Shown: positions 26,059-34,417 of the stretch, piece after piece
How the letters are laid out: every line of letters starts with the position of its first letter
Numbering within the stretch: the first letter of the stretch is position 1
Source: Gaiellaceae bacterium
GTDB taxonomy: Bacteria > Actinomycetota > Thermoleophilia > Gaiellales > Gaiellaceae
Length of the DNA: 64,000 nt
Reading direction: 5' to 3'
Assembly: GCA_021323315.1 (NCBI GenBank)
Contig: JAJTCQ010000001.1
Location: 1-64,000, forward strand
Notes under the pieces: model-generated
The model's input: only the letters and a program-made list of their open reading frames with translations
Databases searched by the model: none
Told to the model about the DNA's origin: nothing
Position numbers and translations under genes: made by a program

Positions 26059-27281
26059 GTCCGGCGCGAGCGGCCGCGTACGCCGTCCTCGTCCGCGTGT
26101 TCGAGGAAGGCGCTTACGCGGATCGAGCCTTGCGCACAGCCGTGGCCGCTCTCGACGACCGCGATCGTGCGCTCGCACAGCGTCTCGCCTACGGTGCCGT
26201 GCAGCGCGCGCGGACGCTCGACCACGCGATCGAGAGTCTCGGGCGCCGCCGCGTCCACCGCCTCGACCCGCCGGTGCGAGCGGCATTGCGCCTCGGCGCC
26301 TACCAGCTCGGTTTCGTCGAGGGCGTCGCCCGCTACGCGGCAGTCAACGAGTCCGTCGAGCTCGTCCGCCGCGCCGGCCTGGCACGTGCCGTGGCGTTCA
26401 CGAACGCCGTGCTTCGCCGACTCGCGGACGGCATCTGCCCGCTCCTCGAGGAGCTCCCGGAGAGGACCGCGGCGGAAGCGGCGCTCAAGCACTCGTACCC
26501 GGACTGGATCGCGGACGTCTGGTGGCGGGATCTCGGCGCCGACGAGGCGCTCGCGGTCATGCGTGCCCTGAACGAGCCGGGCCGGCCGGTCGTCCGGCTC
26601 GTGCGCGGAGAGCTCGACGGCACGCCCGACGCGGACGTCCCCGGCGCGTGGCACGTCGACCGGGTCGACGAGGCCGCGTTCGCCGAGGGCAGGATCTGGC
26701 CGCAGAGTGCGGCCTCGCAGCTCGTCGGGCTCGCGGTGGGCGCCCGAAACGGCGAGCGGACGCTGGACCTGTGTGCGGCTCCCGGCGGCAAGGCGACGAT
26801 GCTCGCAGGCGAGGTGACCGCGGTCGAGGTGAACGAGGCGCGCGGGCGAGAGCTCGAGGAAACGGCCCGCCGGCTCGAGGCCTACGGCGTGCGTGTCGTC
26901 GTCGCCGACGGGCGCGAGCTCCCGCCCGAGCTCACTGCCTTCGACCGCGCTCTCGTCGACGCGCCGTGCTCCGGGCTCGGCGTCCTGAACCGCCGCCCGG
27001 ACCTTCGTTGGCGCGCCGAGCCGCTTTCCGAGTTGCAGCTCGAGCTCCTTCGCGCTGCAGCCGAGCGCGTGCGCCCGGGCGGCACGATCGTCTACTCCGT
27101 CTGCACGATCAACGCAGACGAGTCGGAAGCCGTGGTGGAGGCGTCCGGGCTGGAGGTCGACCCGACGCTCGCGGACGAGTGGCCGCAGTTCCGGCATCCG
27201 CGCCGACCCGAGTTCCTGCAGACGCTCCCGCACGTCCACGGGACAGCTGGATTCTTCGTTGCGCGCCTCACCGCGCGTTGA
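26034..27281 (+). CDS. rsmB: 16S rRNA m5C967 methyltransferase RsmB
   Basis: A 415-aa Sun/Fmu family protein with an N-terminal NusB-like RNA-binding domain (ARAAAYAVLVRVFEEGAYADRAL to about residue 135) and a Rossmann methyltransferase domain. SAM-binding and catalytic motifs include TLDLCAAPGGKATMLA, FDRALVDAPCSGLGVLNRRPDLRWR with the PC catalytic Cys, and IVYSVCTINADES with the second Cys. The start lies inside fmt, so coupling is likely. The last 14 nt overlap the convergent kinase gene. Confidence 0.92.
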   Translation: MGPRPASVSPARAAAYAVLVRVFEEGAYADRALRTAVAALDDRDRALAQRLAYGAVQRARTLDHAIESLGRRRVHRLDPPVRAALRLGAYQLGFVEGVARYAAVNESVELVRRAGLARAVAFTNAVLRRLADGICPLLEELPERTAAEAALKHSYPDWIADVWWRDLGADEALAVMRALNEPGRPVVRLVRGELDGTPDADVPGAWHVDRVDEAAFAEGRIWPQSAASQLVGLAVGARNGERTLDLCAAPGGKATMLAGEVTAVEVNEARGRELEETARRLEAYGVRVVVADGRELPPELTAFDRALVDAPCSGLGVLNRRPDLRWRAEPLSELQLELLRAAAERVRPGGTIVYSVCTINADESEAVVEASGLEVDPTLADEWPQFRHPRRPEFLQTLPHVHGTAGFFVARLTAR

Positions 27282-28092
27282 GGATGCGCCGCACTTCCTC
27301 GACATGCTGCTCGAGCCAGCCGCGTCGTTCGTCCCATGCCCACGCGAGGTTGTGGGCAACGCCCCAACCTCGTGCACGTTCACGGTCGAAGCCGAGCTCG
27401 ACGAGCACGTCGAGCCACCGCGAGACGTCGTGAGTGTTTCTCAGGAGCCCGCTGGCCTCGAGCTCCCGCTCGCCGACGAGCGGCTTGGGATCGATGACGA
27501 GCCACGCCTCGCGCTCCGCGGCGAGGATGTTGGCGCCGTGCAGGTCCTGGTTCACGAGAACCGACGCGGATCGGTCGATCGTTCGGTACACGTCCAGAGC
27601 GTGCTCGAGGATGCGTTTCTCGAACGGCCGACCCCCGGCCGCGTACCACTTCGGCAGCTCCGCGTCCCAGCGGCCGGCCTCCGTCGCCAGTAGCGGGAAG
27701 CGATGGTCACCCGCGACCTCGAGTTGTAGCCGGGGGATGAGTTCCGACACGACTGGCGCCTCGTCGGCCTCGGCGTCCCAGAGCCGTGTTCCCGGCACGC
27801 AGCGCTCGAGAAGCAGCGCATGCCTGGCCTCGTCGCGGGCGATCAGTCGCGCGGCGCCGTTGCCGGCCCAGGTGGCAAGTGCATCAGCCTCGAAATGCGC
27901 TTCGACGTCCGACGGAGCATGCAGCTTGAGCACGACGTCTCCGGCGGGCACGACCAGCGAGTACGGCGTGTCCACCGGTTGTTCGAGGCGGATTGCCCAC
28001 TGCTGCGCGCACTCCTCCGCCAGTCGCGGAAGAACCGTCAGCCATTCCGGCTCGTGCTGCCACACGTCCGCGAGCGCCTGCGGAATCCGCAT
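27268..28092 (-). CDS. Aminoglycoside/hydroxyurea phosphotransferase-like kinase (APH(6)-like)
   Basis: A 274-aa APH-fold small-molecule kinase. The catalytic loop is LVNQDLHGANILAAEREAWLVIDPKPLVGERELEA, combining the HGxN and metal-binding D motifs; N-terminal YSLVVPAGDVVLKLHAP carries the ATP-binding Lys. Sequence style matches streptomycin 6-phosphotransferase/hydroxyurea phosphotransferase relatives, but chromosomal homologues often have unknown substrates, so resistance is not implied. ATG 28092 lies 6 nt after TAGTCT. It is divergent from ribD. Confidence 0.8.
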   Translation of the reverse strand: MRIPQALADVWQHEPEWLTVLPRLAEECAQQWAIRLEQPVDTPYSLVVPAGDVVLKLHAPSDVEAHFEADALATWAGNGAARLIARDEARHALLLERCVPGTRLWDAEADEAPVVSELIPRLQLEVAGDHRFPLLATEAGRWDAELPKWYAAGGRPFEKRILEHALDVYRTIDRSASVLVNQDLHGANILAAEREAWLVIDPKPLVGERELEASGLLRNTHDVSRWLDVLVELGFDRERARGWGVAHNLAWAWDERRGWLEQHVEEVRRILNAR

Positions 28093-28098
28093 CTTGCG

Positions 28099-28119
28099 AG
28101 ACTACGCCCGCCCTAGGAT
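28099..28119. promoter_or_regulatory. Divergent leaderless promoters, APH-like kinase / ribD
   Basis: TAGTCT on the minus strand (28099-28104) and TAGGAT on the plus strand (28114-28119), each ending 6 nt before its ATG in a 33-bp gap. There is no FMN riboswitch. Confidence 0.6.
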
Positions 28120-28125
28120 CAGCAC

Positions 28126-29082
28126 ATGCAGCCCGGCTTCCTGGAGCGCGCGCTCGAGCTCGCCGAGAAGGGTCGCGGGACGACGCACCCGAACCCCATC
28201 GTCGGCGCCGTCGTCGTCGCCGGTGACGAGATCGTCGGGGAGGGCTGGCATGAGAGGAAGGGCGGCCCGCACGCGGAGGTGGTCGCGCTCGAGGCTGCGG
28301 GGGAGCGTGCGCTCGGCGCAACGCTCTACGTCACGCTGGAGCCGTGCGCGCACCACGGCGCGACGCCACCGTGCGTCGATGCGCTCCTCACCGCCGCCGT
28401 GGAACGAGTCGTCGCAGGGCAGCTCGACCCCGACCCCGAGCACGGCGGCGGCCTCGCGAAGCTGCGCGCGGCAGGCGTCGATGCCGAGGTCGCCGACGGC
28501 GAGCCGGCGTTCCGCTGCCGGCAGCAGGTCGAGGAGTGGCGGCGGTGGGTGACGAGCAGGCGCCCGTTCGTCACGTACAAGGTCGCCGTGACGCTCGACG
28601 GGCGCGTACGCATATCGGGCGACCGGTGGGTGACGGGCGAGGCGTCGCGAAGGCTCGTGCACGTGCTCCGCGCGCAGTCGGATGCCGTCGCCGTCGGGAT
28701 GGGAACCGTGCGCTCGGAGAACCCGCGACTCGACGCGCGCGACGTGCCTGTTGTCCGGCAGCCGCGAAGGATCGCGTTCGGCCGCGGCCCGCTGCCGGAG
28801 GGCTCCGAGCTGGAGCTCCGCTCCGGGCCGCTCCGCGAGGAGCTCGACGCGCTCGCTGCCGACGGCGTCCAGTCGCTACTGCTCGAAGGCGGCCCGACCC
28901 TCGCTGCCGCCTTCCTCGAGGAGGATCTCGTGGACAAGCTCCTCGTCTTCGTCGCGCCGCGGCTCTCCGGCGAGGGACCGGAGATGCTGGAGGGTCTCCC
29001 ACGCCCGCTCGAGCTCACGCGCATGGAGGCGAGATCGGTCGGCGCCGACGTGCTGCTCCAGGCCTACGTGCACGAGCCCTAG
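28126..29082 (+). CDS. ribD: Bifunctional riboflavin deaminase/reductase
   Basis: The 318-aa enzyme performs steps two and three of riboflavin synthesis. The zinc deaminase domain (residues 1-145) shows NPIVGAVVV, GPHAEVVAL and LEPCAHHGATPPC. The reductase domain follows from RPFVTYKVAVTLDGRV, with SDAVAVGMGTVRSENPRL and LLLEGGPTLAAAFLEEDLVDKLLVF. It is shorter than the 360-370 aa norm, mostly in the reductase part. It starts at ATG 28126, 6 nt after TAGGAT, and leads the rib cluster. Confidence 0.93.
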   Translation: MQPGFLERALELAEKGRGTTHPNPIVGAVVVAGDEIVGEGWHERKGGPHAEVVALEAAGERALGATLYVTLEPCAHHGATPPCVDALLTAAVERVVAGQLDPDPEHGGGLAKLRAAGVDAEVADGEPAFRCRQQVEEWRRWVTSRRPFVTYKVAVTLDGRVRISGDRWVTGEASRRLVHVLRAQSDAVAVGMGTVRSENPRLDARDVPVVRQPRRIAFGRGPLPEGSELELRSGPLREELDALAADGVQSLLLEGGPTLAAAFLEEDLVDKLLVFVAPRLSGEGPEMLEGLPRPLELTRMEARSVGADVLLQAYVHEP

Positions 29083-29095
29083 GTACGGTCCGGCC

Positions 29096-29683
29096 GTGTT
29101 CACCGGGATCGTCCGCGAGCTCGGCGTCGTCGTCTCTGTGGAGGAGGCGGGCGGCGGTCGGGCGCTCGTCGTCCGTGCGCCGAACACCGCCGCAGCAGCT
29201 GCTGTCGGCGACTCTGTCGCGCTCAACGGCTGCTGCCTCACGGCTACGAGCATCTCGGGCGAGGAGCTCGCCTTTCACGCCGTCCCCGAGACGATCGCCC
29301 GCACGACGGTGGGTGCGCTCGAGCGGCACGACCGGGTCAACCTCGAGCCGGCGCTGCGCGTGGGTGACGAGCTCGGCGGGCACCACGTGCAAGGCCACGT
29401 CGACGCGGTCGGGCGGATCCAGTCCGTGGAGGCTGAGGGTGAGGGCCTTCGTGTCTTCGTCGAAGCGCCCGAGGACGTGCTGCGCTACTGCGTCGAGAAG
29501 GGATCGGTCACGGTCGACGGCGTCTCGCTCACGGTCGCCGAGCTGAGCCCGGACGCGTTCGCGGTCGCACTGGTGCCGCACACCCTCGAGGCGACGACGC
29601 TGGCCGCGCTCAGACCGGGGCAGCCGGTGAACCTCGAGGCGGACGTCCTCGCGAAGTACGTCGAGCGGCTCCTGCGAAGGTAG
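29096..29683 (+). CDS. ribE: Riboflavin synthase
   Basis: The 195-aa trimeric enzyme dismutates two lumazines to riboflavin. It consists of two related barrel halves: FTGIVRELGVVVSVEEAG to VNLEPALRVGDELGGHHVQGHVDAVG, then a second half containing VEKGSVTVDGVSLTVAEL and VNLEADVLAKYVERLL. The track start (28682) is inside ribD in another frame; GTG 29096 lies 6 nt after TACGGT. An own promoter 13 nt after ribD suggests the rib genes are not a single transcript. Some nomenclatures call this gene ribC. Confidence 0.93.
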   Translation: MFTGIVRELGVVVSVEEAGGGRALVVRAPNTAAAAAVGDSVALNGCCLTATSISGEELAFHAVPETIARTTVGALERHDRVNLEPALRVGDELGGHHVQGHVDAVGRIQSVEAEGEGLRVFVEAPEDVLRYCVEKGSVTVDGVSLTVAELSPDAFAVALVPHTLEATTLAALRPGQPVNLEADVLAKYVERLLRR

Positions 29684-29764
29684 CTGGGAGAGCCTCCCGT
29701 TTCCCGGACGCCTCCACTGGTCCGCTTCGCGGACAGGCACGACGTGCCGGGCTACGATCCGAGC

Positions 29765-31051
29765 GTGGCAACCGACCTGAACCAGGCCGAGACGGCGTCG
29801 CCGTTCGCGACGATCGAAGAGGCGATCGAGGACGTCCGCGCGGGGCGGTTCGTGGTCGTGGTCGACGACGCGGACCGCGAGAACGAGGGAGACCTCACGA
29901 TCGCGGCGCAGTTCGTCACGCCCGAGGCGATCACCTTCATGGCCACGCACGGGCGAGGCCTCATCTGCCTCTGCCTCACACCCGAGCGCTGCGACGAGCT
30001 CGACCTCCGCCCGATGACGGATCACAACGAGGCGCCGCTCAATACGGCGTTCACTGTCTCGATCGAAGCGCGCGAGGGCGTATCGACCGGGATCTCGGCC
30101 CACGACCGCGCACGTACGATCCAGGTTGCGATCGATCCAGGCTCGGTACCGCACGACCTCGTTCAGCCCGGGCACGTCTTCCCCCTGCGCGCCAAGAAGG
30201 GCGGCGTGCTCGAGCGCGCAGGCCAGACCGAGGCGGCGGTCGACCTCGCGCGGCTCGCAGGCCTGATTCCCGCAGGCGTCGTGTGCGAGATCATGAACGA
30301 CGACGGGACCATGGCGCGCGTGCCCGATCTCACCGTCTTCTGCGAGCGCCACGAGCTGAAGATGGTCACGGTCGCCGACCTCATCGAGTACCGGCGCCGC
30401 ACCGAGAAGCTCGTCGAGCGTGCCGTCTCGGTCAGGCTGCCGACGGAGTTCGGCGAGTTCCGGGCGGTCGCCTACCGCGAGCTTCTCACCGACAAGCAGC
30501 ACGTCGCGCTGGTCAAGGGCGACCTCGAGGGCGCGGAGAACGTCCTCGTGCGCGTGCACTCCGAGTGCCTGACCGGAGACGTCTTCCACTCGCTCCTGTG
30601 CGACTGCGGCGAGCAGCTCGAGAACGCGCTCACGCGCATCGCCGAGGAGGAACGCGGGGTCGTCCTGTACATGGGCCAGGAGGGACGCGGGATCGGGCTT
30701 CTCAACAAGCTCCGTGCGTACGAGCTGCAGGCGAGCGGGCTCGACACGGTCGAGGCGAACCTCGCACTCGGTTTCCCGCCCGATGCGCGGGAGTGGGGGA
30801 TCGGCAACCAGATCCTCGCCGACCTCGGCCTCACGACGATTCGGATCCTCACCAACAATCCGCGCAAGCTCACGGGCCTCGACGGCTACGGCTTGACCGT
30901 CGTCGAGCAGGTCCCGCTCGAGGTCGAGCCTACGGCGGAGAACGCGCGCTACCTCGCCGTAAAACGTGAGAAGCTGGGCCACACGATCACGAAGCTTCAC
31001 CACCAGGGCGCGCGGCTCGAGGGCGCCGTCCCGGAGGAGGCCGATGAGTAA
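29765..31051 (+). CDS. ribBA: Bifunctional DHBP synthase / GTP cyclohydrolase II
   Basis: The 428-aa fusion supplies both riboflavin precursors. The RibB half has [31 protein letters not shown] and [26 protein letters not shown]. The RibA half has [23 protein letters not shown], whose three Cys bind zinc, and [21 protein letters not shown], plus LLTNNPRKL-type [17 protein letters not shown] 29765, seven codons inside the track ORF, is chosen because TACGAT ends 6 nt before it. It overlaps ribH by 8 nt. Confidence 0.95.
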   Translation: MATDLNQAETASPFATIEEAIEDVRAGRFVVVVDDADRENEGDLTIAAQFVTPEAITFMATHGRGLICLCLTPERCDELDLRPMTDHNEAPLNTAFTVSIEAREGVSTGISAHDRARTIQVAIDPGSVPHDLVQPGHVFPLRAKKGGVLERAGQTEAAVDLARLAGLIPAGVVCEIMNDDGTMARVPDLTVFCERHELKMVTVADLIEYRRRTEKLVERAVSVRLPTEFGEFRAVAYRELLTDKQHVALVKGDLEGAENVLVRVHSECLTGDVFHSLLCDCGEQLENALTRIAEEERGVVLYMGQEGRGIGLLNKLRAYELQASGLDTVEANLALGFPPDAREWGIGNQILADLGLTTIRILTNNPRKLTGLDGYGLTVVEQVPLEVEPTAENARYLAVKREKLGHTITKLHHQGARLEGAVPEEADE

Positions 31052-31832
31052 CCGCGACATCGACTCGACCAGCGAGAACGTCCTTCACGACTGGGCACGC
31101 GAGCCCGACCCGGCTGAGCCCGAGGCTGCCGTGGAGGCGGAGCCCGACGAGCCCGTCGACGCCTCTGCGGAGGACGGGCCGGCCTGGGGAACCGCGACCC
31201 AGGGCGAGGAGGCGGAGCACTCGGTGGCCGTAGAGCTCGACGAGGTCGAGCCGGCGGAGGTCGAGGAGACGAGCGAGCCGGAGGACGCGGAGATCGTCGA
31301 GGAGGCGCTCGTCGTCGAGCTCTCGCACGAGCACGCCGCGGGCGATCTGCACATCCCTGACGGCTACGCGGTGCTCGAGGGAGCGTCGGAAGGCGGGAGG
31401 CGTGCGGTCGGCGTCGTCGTGTCGCGCTTCAACGGCAGCGTCACGTCCCAGCTTCTCGACGGCGCGCTCTCGGAGCTCGCGGGTGCGGGCGTCGGTCAGG
31501 AGGCGATCACGATCATGGTCGTACCCGGCGCCTTCGAGCTCCCGCTCGCGGCGACCGCGCTCGCCAAGACCCGGCGCTTCGCATGCATCGTCGCGCTCGG
31601 CTGCGTCATCCGCGGTGACACGCCGCACTTCGACTACGTCTCGAGTGAGGCGGCGAGCGGCCTCCAGCTCGCGGCGCTCGAAACGGGCGTACCGGTCGCG
31701 TTCGGCGTTCTCACGCTCGATCGCGTCGAGCAGGCCGAGGCACGTGTCGGCAAGGGCGCCGAAGCCGTGCGGAGCGCGCTCGAGATGGCCGACCTCTTCG
31801 CGCACCTCCGCGCGGCGGCCGCCGCCCACTGA
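31044..31832 (+). CDS. ribH: Lumazine synthase with long acidic N-terminal extension
   Basis: The C-terminal ~155 residues are a complete lumazine synthase: [64 protein letters not shown] and [18 protein letters not shown]. About 105 residues precede it, very rich in Glu, Asp, Ala and Pro ([26 protein letters not shown]) and likely disordered. Normal lumazine synthases are about 155 aa; this is 262. ATG 31044 has a GGAGG SD within the ribBA end (ATGAGTAA overlap). The extension may decorate or fill the enzyme's capsid-like assembly; that is speculation. Confidence 0.92.
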   Translation: MSNRDIDSTSENVLHDWAREPDPAEPEAAVEAEPDEPVDASAEDGPAWGTATQGEEAEHSVAVELDEVEPAEVEETSEPEDAEIVEEALVVELSHEHAAGDLHIPDGYAVLEGASEGGRRAVGVVVSRFNGSVTSQLLDGALSELAGAGVGQEAITIMVVPGAFELPLAATALAKTRRFACIVALGCVIRGDTPHFDYVSSEAASGLQLAALETGVPVAFGVLTLDRVEQAEARVGKGAEAVRSALEMADLFAHLRAAAAAH

Positions 31833-31854
31833 CAGCTACACTCGGTCGCCGCTC

Positions 31855-32046
31855 ATGAGCAAGGTCTGCGCCATCTGTGGAAAGAAGCCGGGTTTCGGCA
31901 ACAGCCGGAGCCACTCCATGGTCGCGACGAAGCGACGCTTCAACCCGAACCTGCAGCGCGTGCGCGTGCTGCTCGACGGCCACGCGACGCGCGCATACGT
32001 CTGCACCCGGTGCTTGAAGGCCGGGAAAGCGCAGAAAGCGGTCTGA
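31855..32046 (+). CDS. rpmB: Large ribosomal subunit protein bL28
   Basis: A 63-aa basic protein: [40 protein letters not shown] then [16 protein letters not shown]. Two CxxC pairs mark the zinc-binding (C+) form of bL28. The track merges it into a long frame; ATG 31855 is clear from family homology. TACACT ends 12 nt upstream, a slightly longer spacing than the leaderless norm and the same as at rpmF. Confidence 0.95.
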   Translation: MSKVCAICGKKPGFGNSRSHSMVATKRRFNPNLQRVRVLLDGHATRAYVCTRCLKAGKAQKAV

Positions 32047-32062
32047 GCAAGACACGTTCGGG

Positions 32063-32080
32063 GACAGAACTCATTCTGTC
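32063..32080. promoter_or_regulatory. Small inverted repeat between rpmB and the Asp23 gene
   Basis: GACAGAA-ctca-TTCTGTC, 14 bp ahead of the TATCCT -10 of the next gene. It may be an rpmB terminator or an operator over the -35 region. Confidence 0.4.
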
Positions 32081-32105
32081 GCCGACTCGGTTATATCCTC
32101 GCGCC

Positions 32106-32456
32106 GTGGAGCGCGAGCCCTTCGTGATCGCGGAGACCGAGCGCGGGCGCATCGCGATCTCTCCCGACGCGATCACGCAGATCGTCGGCTTGGCAGCGGC
32201 TGAGAGCTACGGCGTCGTCGCGCTCGCGGGGCGCGGCCGGCTCTCCCGGCTGTTTCCGTGGGGGATCAAGAAGGGCGTCGACGTCGACCTCCGGGCGGAC
32301 GGGCTCGCGATCGAGCTGCGCGTCGTGGTCGAGCACGGGCTGAAGCTCGCAGAGGTCGCGGAGACGGTCCGCTCGCGCGTGCGCTACGAGCTCGAGCGGA
32401 TGGTCGGCCTGCCGATCGCCTCGCTCGAGGTGCACATCGAAGGGGTCCGGCACTGA
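32106..32456 (+). CDS. Asp23/Gls24 family envelope-stress protein
   Basis: A 116-aa protein with the Asp23 pattern: GRIAISPDAITQIVGLAAAESYGVVALAGRG, then GVDVDLRADGLAIELRVVVEHGLKLAEVAETVRSRVRYELERMVGLPIASLEVHIEGV. Such proteins are small, cytosolic and often membrane-associated; in Firmicutes the gene commonly precedes fakA, as here. GTG 32106 lies 6 nt after TATCCT. Its stop overlaps the next ATG by one base. Confidence 0.88.
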   Translation: MEREPFVIAETERGRIAISPDAITQIVGLAAAESYGVVALAGRGRLSRLFPWGIKKGVDVDLRADGLAIELRVVVEHGLKLAEVAETVRSRVRYELERMVGLPIASLEVHIEGVRH

Positions 32457-34051
32457 TGGAGCTCGAGCTCGTCCGTCATCTCGCGCGGAGCGCCATGCAG
32501 AACCTCGAGGCGCACCGCCGCCGCATCGACGACCTGAACGTGTATCCGGTGCCGGACGGCGATACGGGAACGAACCTCGTCCTGACCCTCCGCTCGATCG
32601 TCGAGGCGCTCGACGCGTCGACGGCCACGGACAGCGAGGCCGTCGCCAAGGACGTCACACGCGCGGCGCTGATGGGAGCTCGCGGCAACTCCGGCGTGAT
32701 CTTCTCGCAGATCGTCCGTGGCTTCGTCGAGGTGCTCGGTGAGCACGAGGGCATCAGCTCGGCGCTGCTCGGCCGCGCGTTCCGAGGCGCGAGCGACACG
32801 GCGTACCGCGCCGTCAAGCGCCCCGTCGAGGGGACGATGCTCACGGTCATTCGCGAAATGGCCGAGGAGAGCGAGAAGAAGGAGCACCGCCGCGTCCCGC
32901 CCGCCGACCTGCTCCGAGCCGTGCTGGCGGCAGGCGAGGACGCCGTCGCTCGCACGCCTGAGCTCCTCGACGTGCTGCGGAACGCCGGGGTCGTCGACGC
33001 CGGCGGCGCCGGCCTCGTCGAGATCGCGCGGGGCATGGTCCACGGCGCGACGGGTGAGGAGCTCCCGGAGGCGCCGATGGAAGCCGATGCACTCGGCTTC
33101 GACGCGATCCACCAGGAGCTATCGGAGTACCGCTACTGCACGGTGTTCGTCGTGGAGGGCGAGTCGCTCGACAAGGACGGGCTGGAAGCGGAGCTCGAAA
33201 AGATCGGCGACTCGCTCCTCGTCGTCGGGGATGCGACGGCGCTCAAGGTGCACGTCCACACGGACGATCCCGGGCATGCACTCATGCTCGGGACAGCGGT
33301 CGGAGTGGTCGAGGGGGTCGAGATCGCGAACATGCACCACCAGACCGCGCAGCGCGAGGTTCGGCTGCTCGAAGGCGGCGCGCCGTCCGCGCTCGCGACG
33401 CTCGCAACGGGCCTCGTCGCCGTCTGTCCCGGGCGCGGCAACCGGCGTCTCTTCGAGAGCCTCGGCGCGACGCGCGTCATCGAGGGCGGTCAGTCGATGA
33501 ATCCGTCTGCGAAGGACATCGTCGACGCCGTCGAGGCGGTCCCGACGGACGACGTGCTCGTCCTTCCGAACAACTCGAACGTGATTCTCACGGCCGAGCA
33601 GGCGGCGTCCATGAGCGGAAAGACCGTCCGCGTGATCCCGTCGAAATCGGTGCAGGCGGGCTTCGCGGCCATGGGCAGGTTCGTGCCGACGGAGTCAGCC
33701 GACGAGAACGAGCGCGCGATGCTCGAGGAGCTCGAGGGGGCGGCGACCGCGGAGATCACCGTCGCCTCGCGCGACGCGAGCCTCGACGGCGTCGACATCC
33801 GCGAGGGTGAGTATCTCGGTCTCGTCGACGACGTCGCGGTCATCTCGGGCAGCGACCTCGACGTCGTCCTCGACGAGGTCGTCGACCGCGTGCTCGCCGG
33901 CGGACAGGGCTTCCTCACGATTCTGACCGGCGAGAACGCTCCTCCGCTCGACGGCCTCGTCGCGTCGCTCGAGGAGCGTGACCCCCACCTCGAGGTCGAG
34001 ATCCACGAGGGCGGGCAGCCGCACTACCCGCTGCTCCTCGTCGCTCAGTGA
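32456..34051 (+). CDS. fakA: DhaL/DAK2-domain fatty-acid kinase, FakA-like (YloV)
   Basis: A 531-aa protein with an N-terminal DhaL nucleotide-binding domain (LNVYPVPDGDTGTNLVLTL, ALMGARGNSGVIFSQIVRGF, GVVDAGGAGLVEIARGM; residues 1-200), a central domain and a C-terminal domain with VLPNNSNVILTAEQAA and VIPSKSVQAGFAAMGRF. FakA phosphorylates fatty acid held by a FakB (DegV) partner. A DegV gene lies two genes downstream and plsX is 10 kb away, supporting exogenous fatty-acid use. The intervening receiver-domain gene is unusual. Confidence 0.85.
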   Translation: MELELVRHLARSAMQNLEAHRRRIDDLNVYPVPDGDTGTNLVLTLRSIVEALDASTATDSEAVAKDVTRAALMGARGNSGVIFSQIVRGFVEVLGEHEGISSALLGRAFRGASDTAYRAVKRPVEGTMLTVIREMAEESEKKEHRRVPPADLLRAVLAAGEDAVARTPELLDVLRNAGVVDAGGAGLVEIARGMVHGATGEELPEAPMEADALGFDAIHQELSEYRYCTVFVVEGESLDKDGLEAELEKIGDSLLVVGDATALKVHVHTDDPGHALMLGTAVGVVEGVEIANMHHQTAQREVRLLEGGAPSALATLATGLVAVCPGRGNRRLFESLGATRVIEGGQSMNPSAKDIVDAVEAVPTDDVLVLPNNSNVILTAEQAASMSGKTVRVIPSKSVQAGFAAMGRFVPTESADENERAMLEELEGAATAEITVASRDASLDGVDIREGEYLGLVDDVAVISGSDLDVVLDEVVDRVLAGGQGFLTILTGENAPPLDGLVASLEERDPHLEVEIHEGGQPHYPLLLVAQ

Positions 34052-34413
34052 CCGCGGAGGACGCGCCCATACGCGTGCTCCTCGTCGAGGACTCCGACGT
34101 CTATCGCGACTCGCTCGTCTTCCTGCTCGGGACGCGGACCGGCCTGGAGATCGTCGGCGCGGTTGCGGACGGCGCCGCGGCGGTTCGCGCTGTTCGCGAG
34201 CACGAGCCGGACGTCGTCGTTCTCGACTACCGCCTGCCCGACGTCGACGGGGCGGCAGTCGCGGCGGAGATCGATTCGGCCGTGGTCTTCCTGAGCGCCT
34301 CCGCCGGTCGTGAGGAGTACGATGCCGCGTCGGGCGCGGGAGCGGCGCTCGTGCGCAAGGACGAGGGGATCGACGCGGTCGTTCGCGCAGTCCGTGCGGC
34401 GGTCGGGAGGTGA
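34048..34413 (+). CDS. Single-domain response-regulator receiver protein
   Basis: A 121-aa lone REC domain: acidic pair in VLLVEDSDVY, phospho-acceptor Asp in VVVLDYRLPDVDG, conserved Ser in VVFLSASAG and Lys in ALVRKDEG. No DNA-binding domain follows. The region between helix 3 and strand 4 is short (AAVAAEIDSAVVFLSA). It overlaps the FakA-like gene by GTGA and is followed closely by a DegV gene. The cognate kinase is not in this window. Confidence 0.85.
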   Translation: MTAEDAPIRVLLVEDSDVYRDSLVFLLGTRTGLEIVGAVADGAAAVRAVREHEPDVVVLDYRLPDVDGAAVAAEIDSAVVFLSASAGREEYDAASGAGAALVRKDEGIDAVVRAVRAAVGR

Positions 34414-34417
34414 GGCA

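Noticed and set aside
27268-28092. Acquired streptomycin resistance gene
   Set aside because: APH(6)-like motifs are present, but composition matches neighbours and there are no mobile elements; chromosomal kinases of this family often have unknown substrates.
28093-28125. FMN riboswitch before ribD
   Set aside because: The gap is 33 nt with a -10 ending 6 nt before the ATG; no RFN element.
29015-31060. 681-aa minus-strand ORF opposite ribE/ribBA
   Set aside because: Antisense shadow; no motif, and the opposite strand encodes unmistakable riboflavin enzymes.
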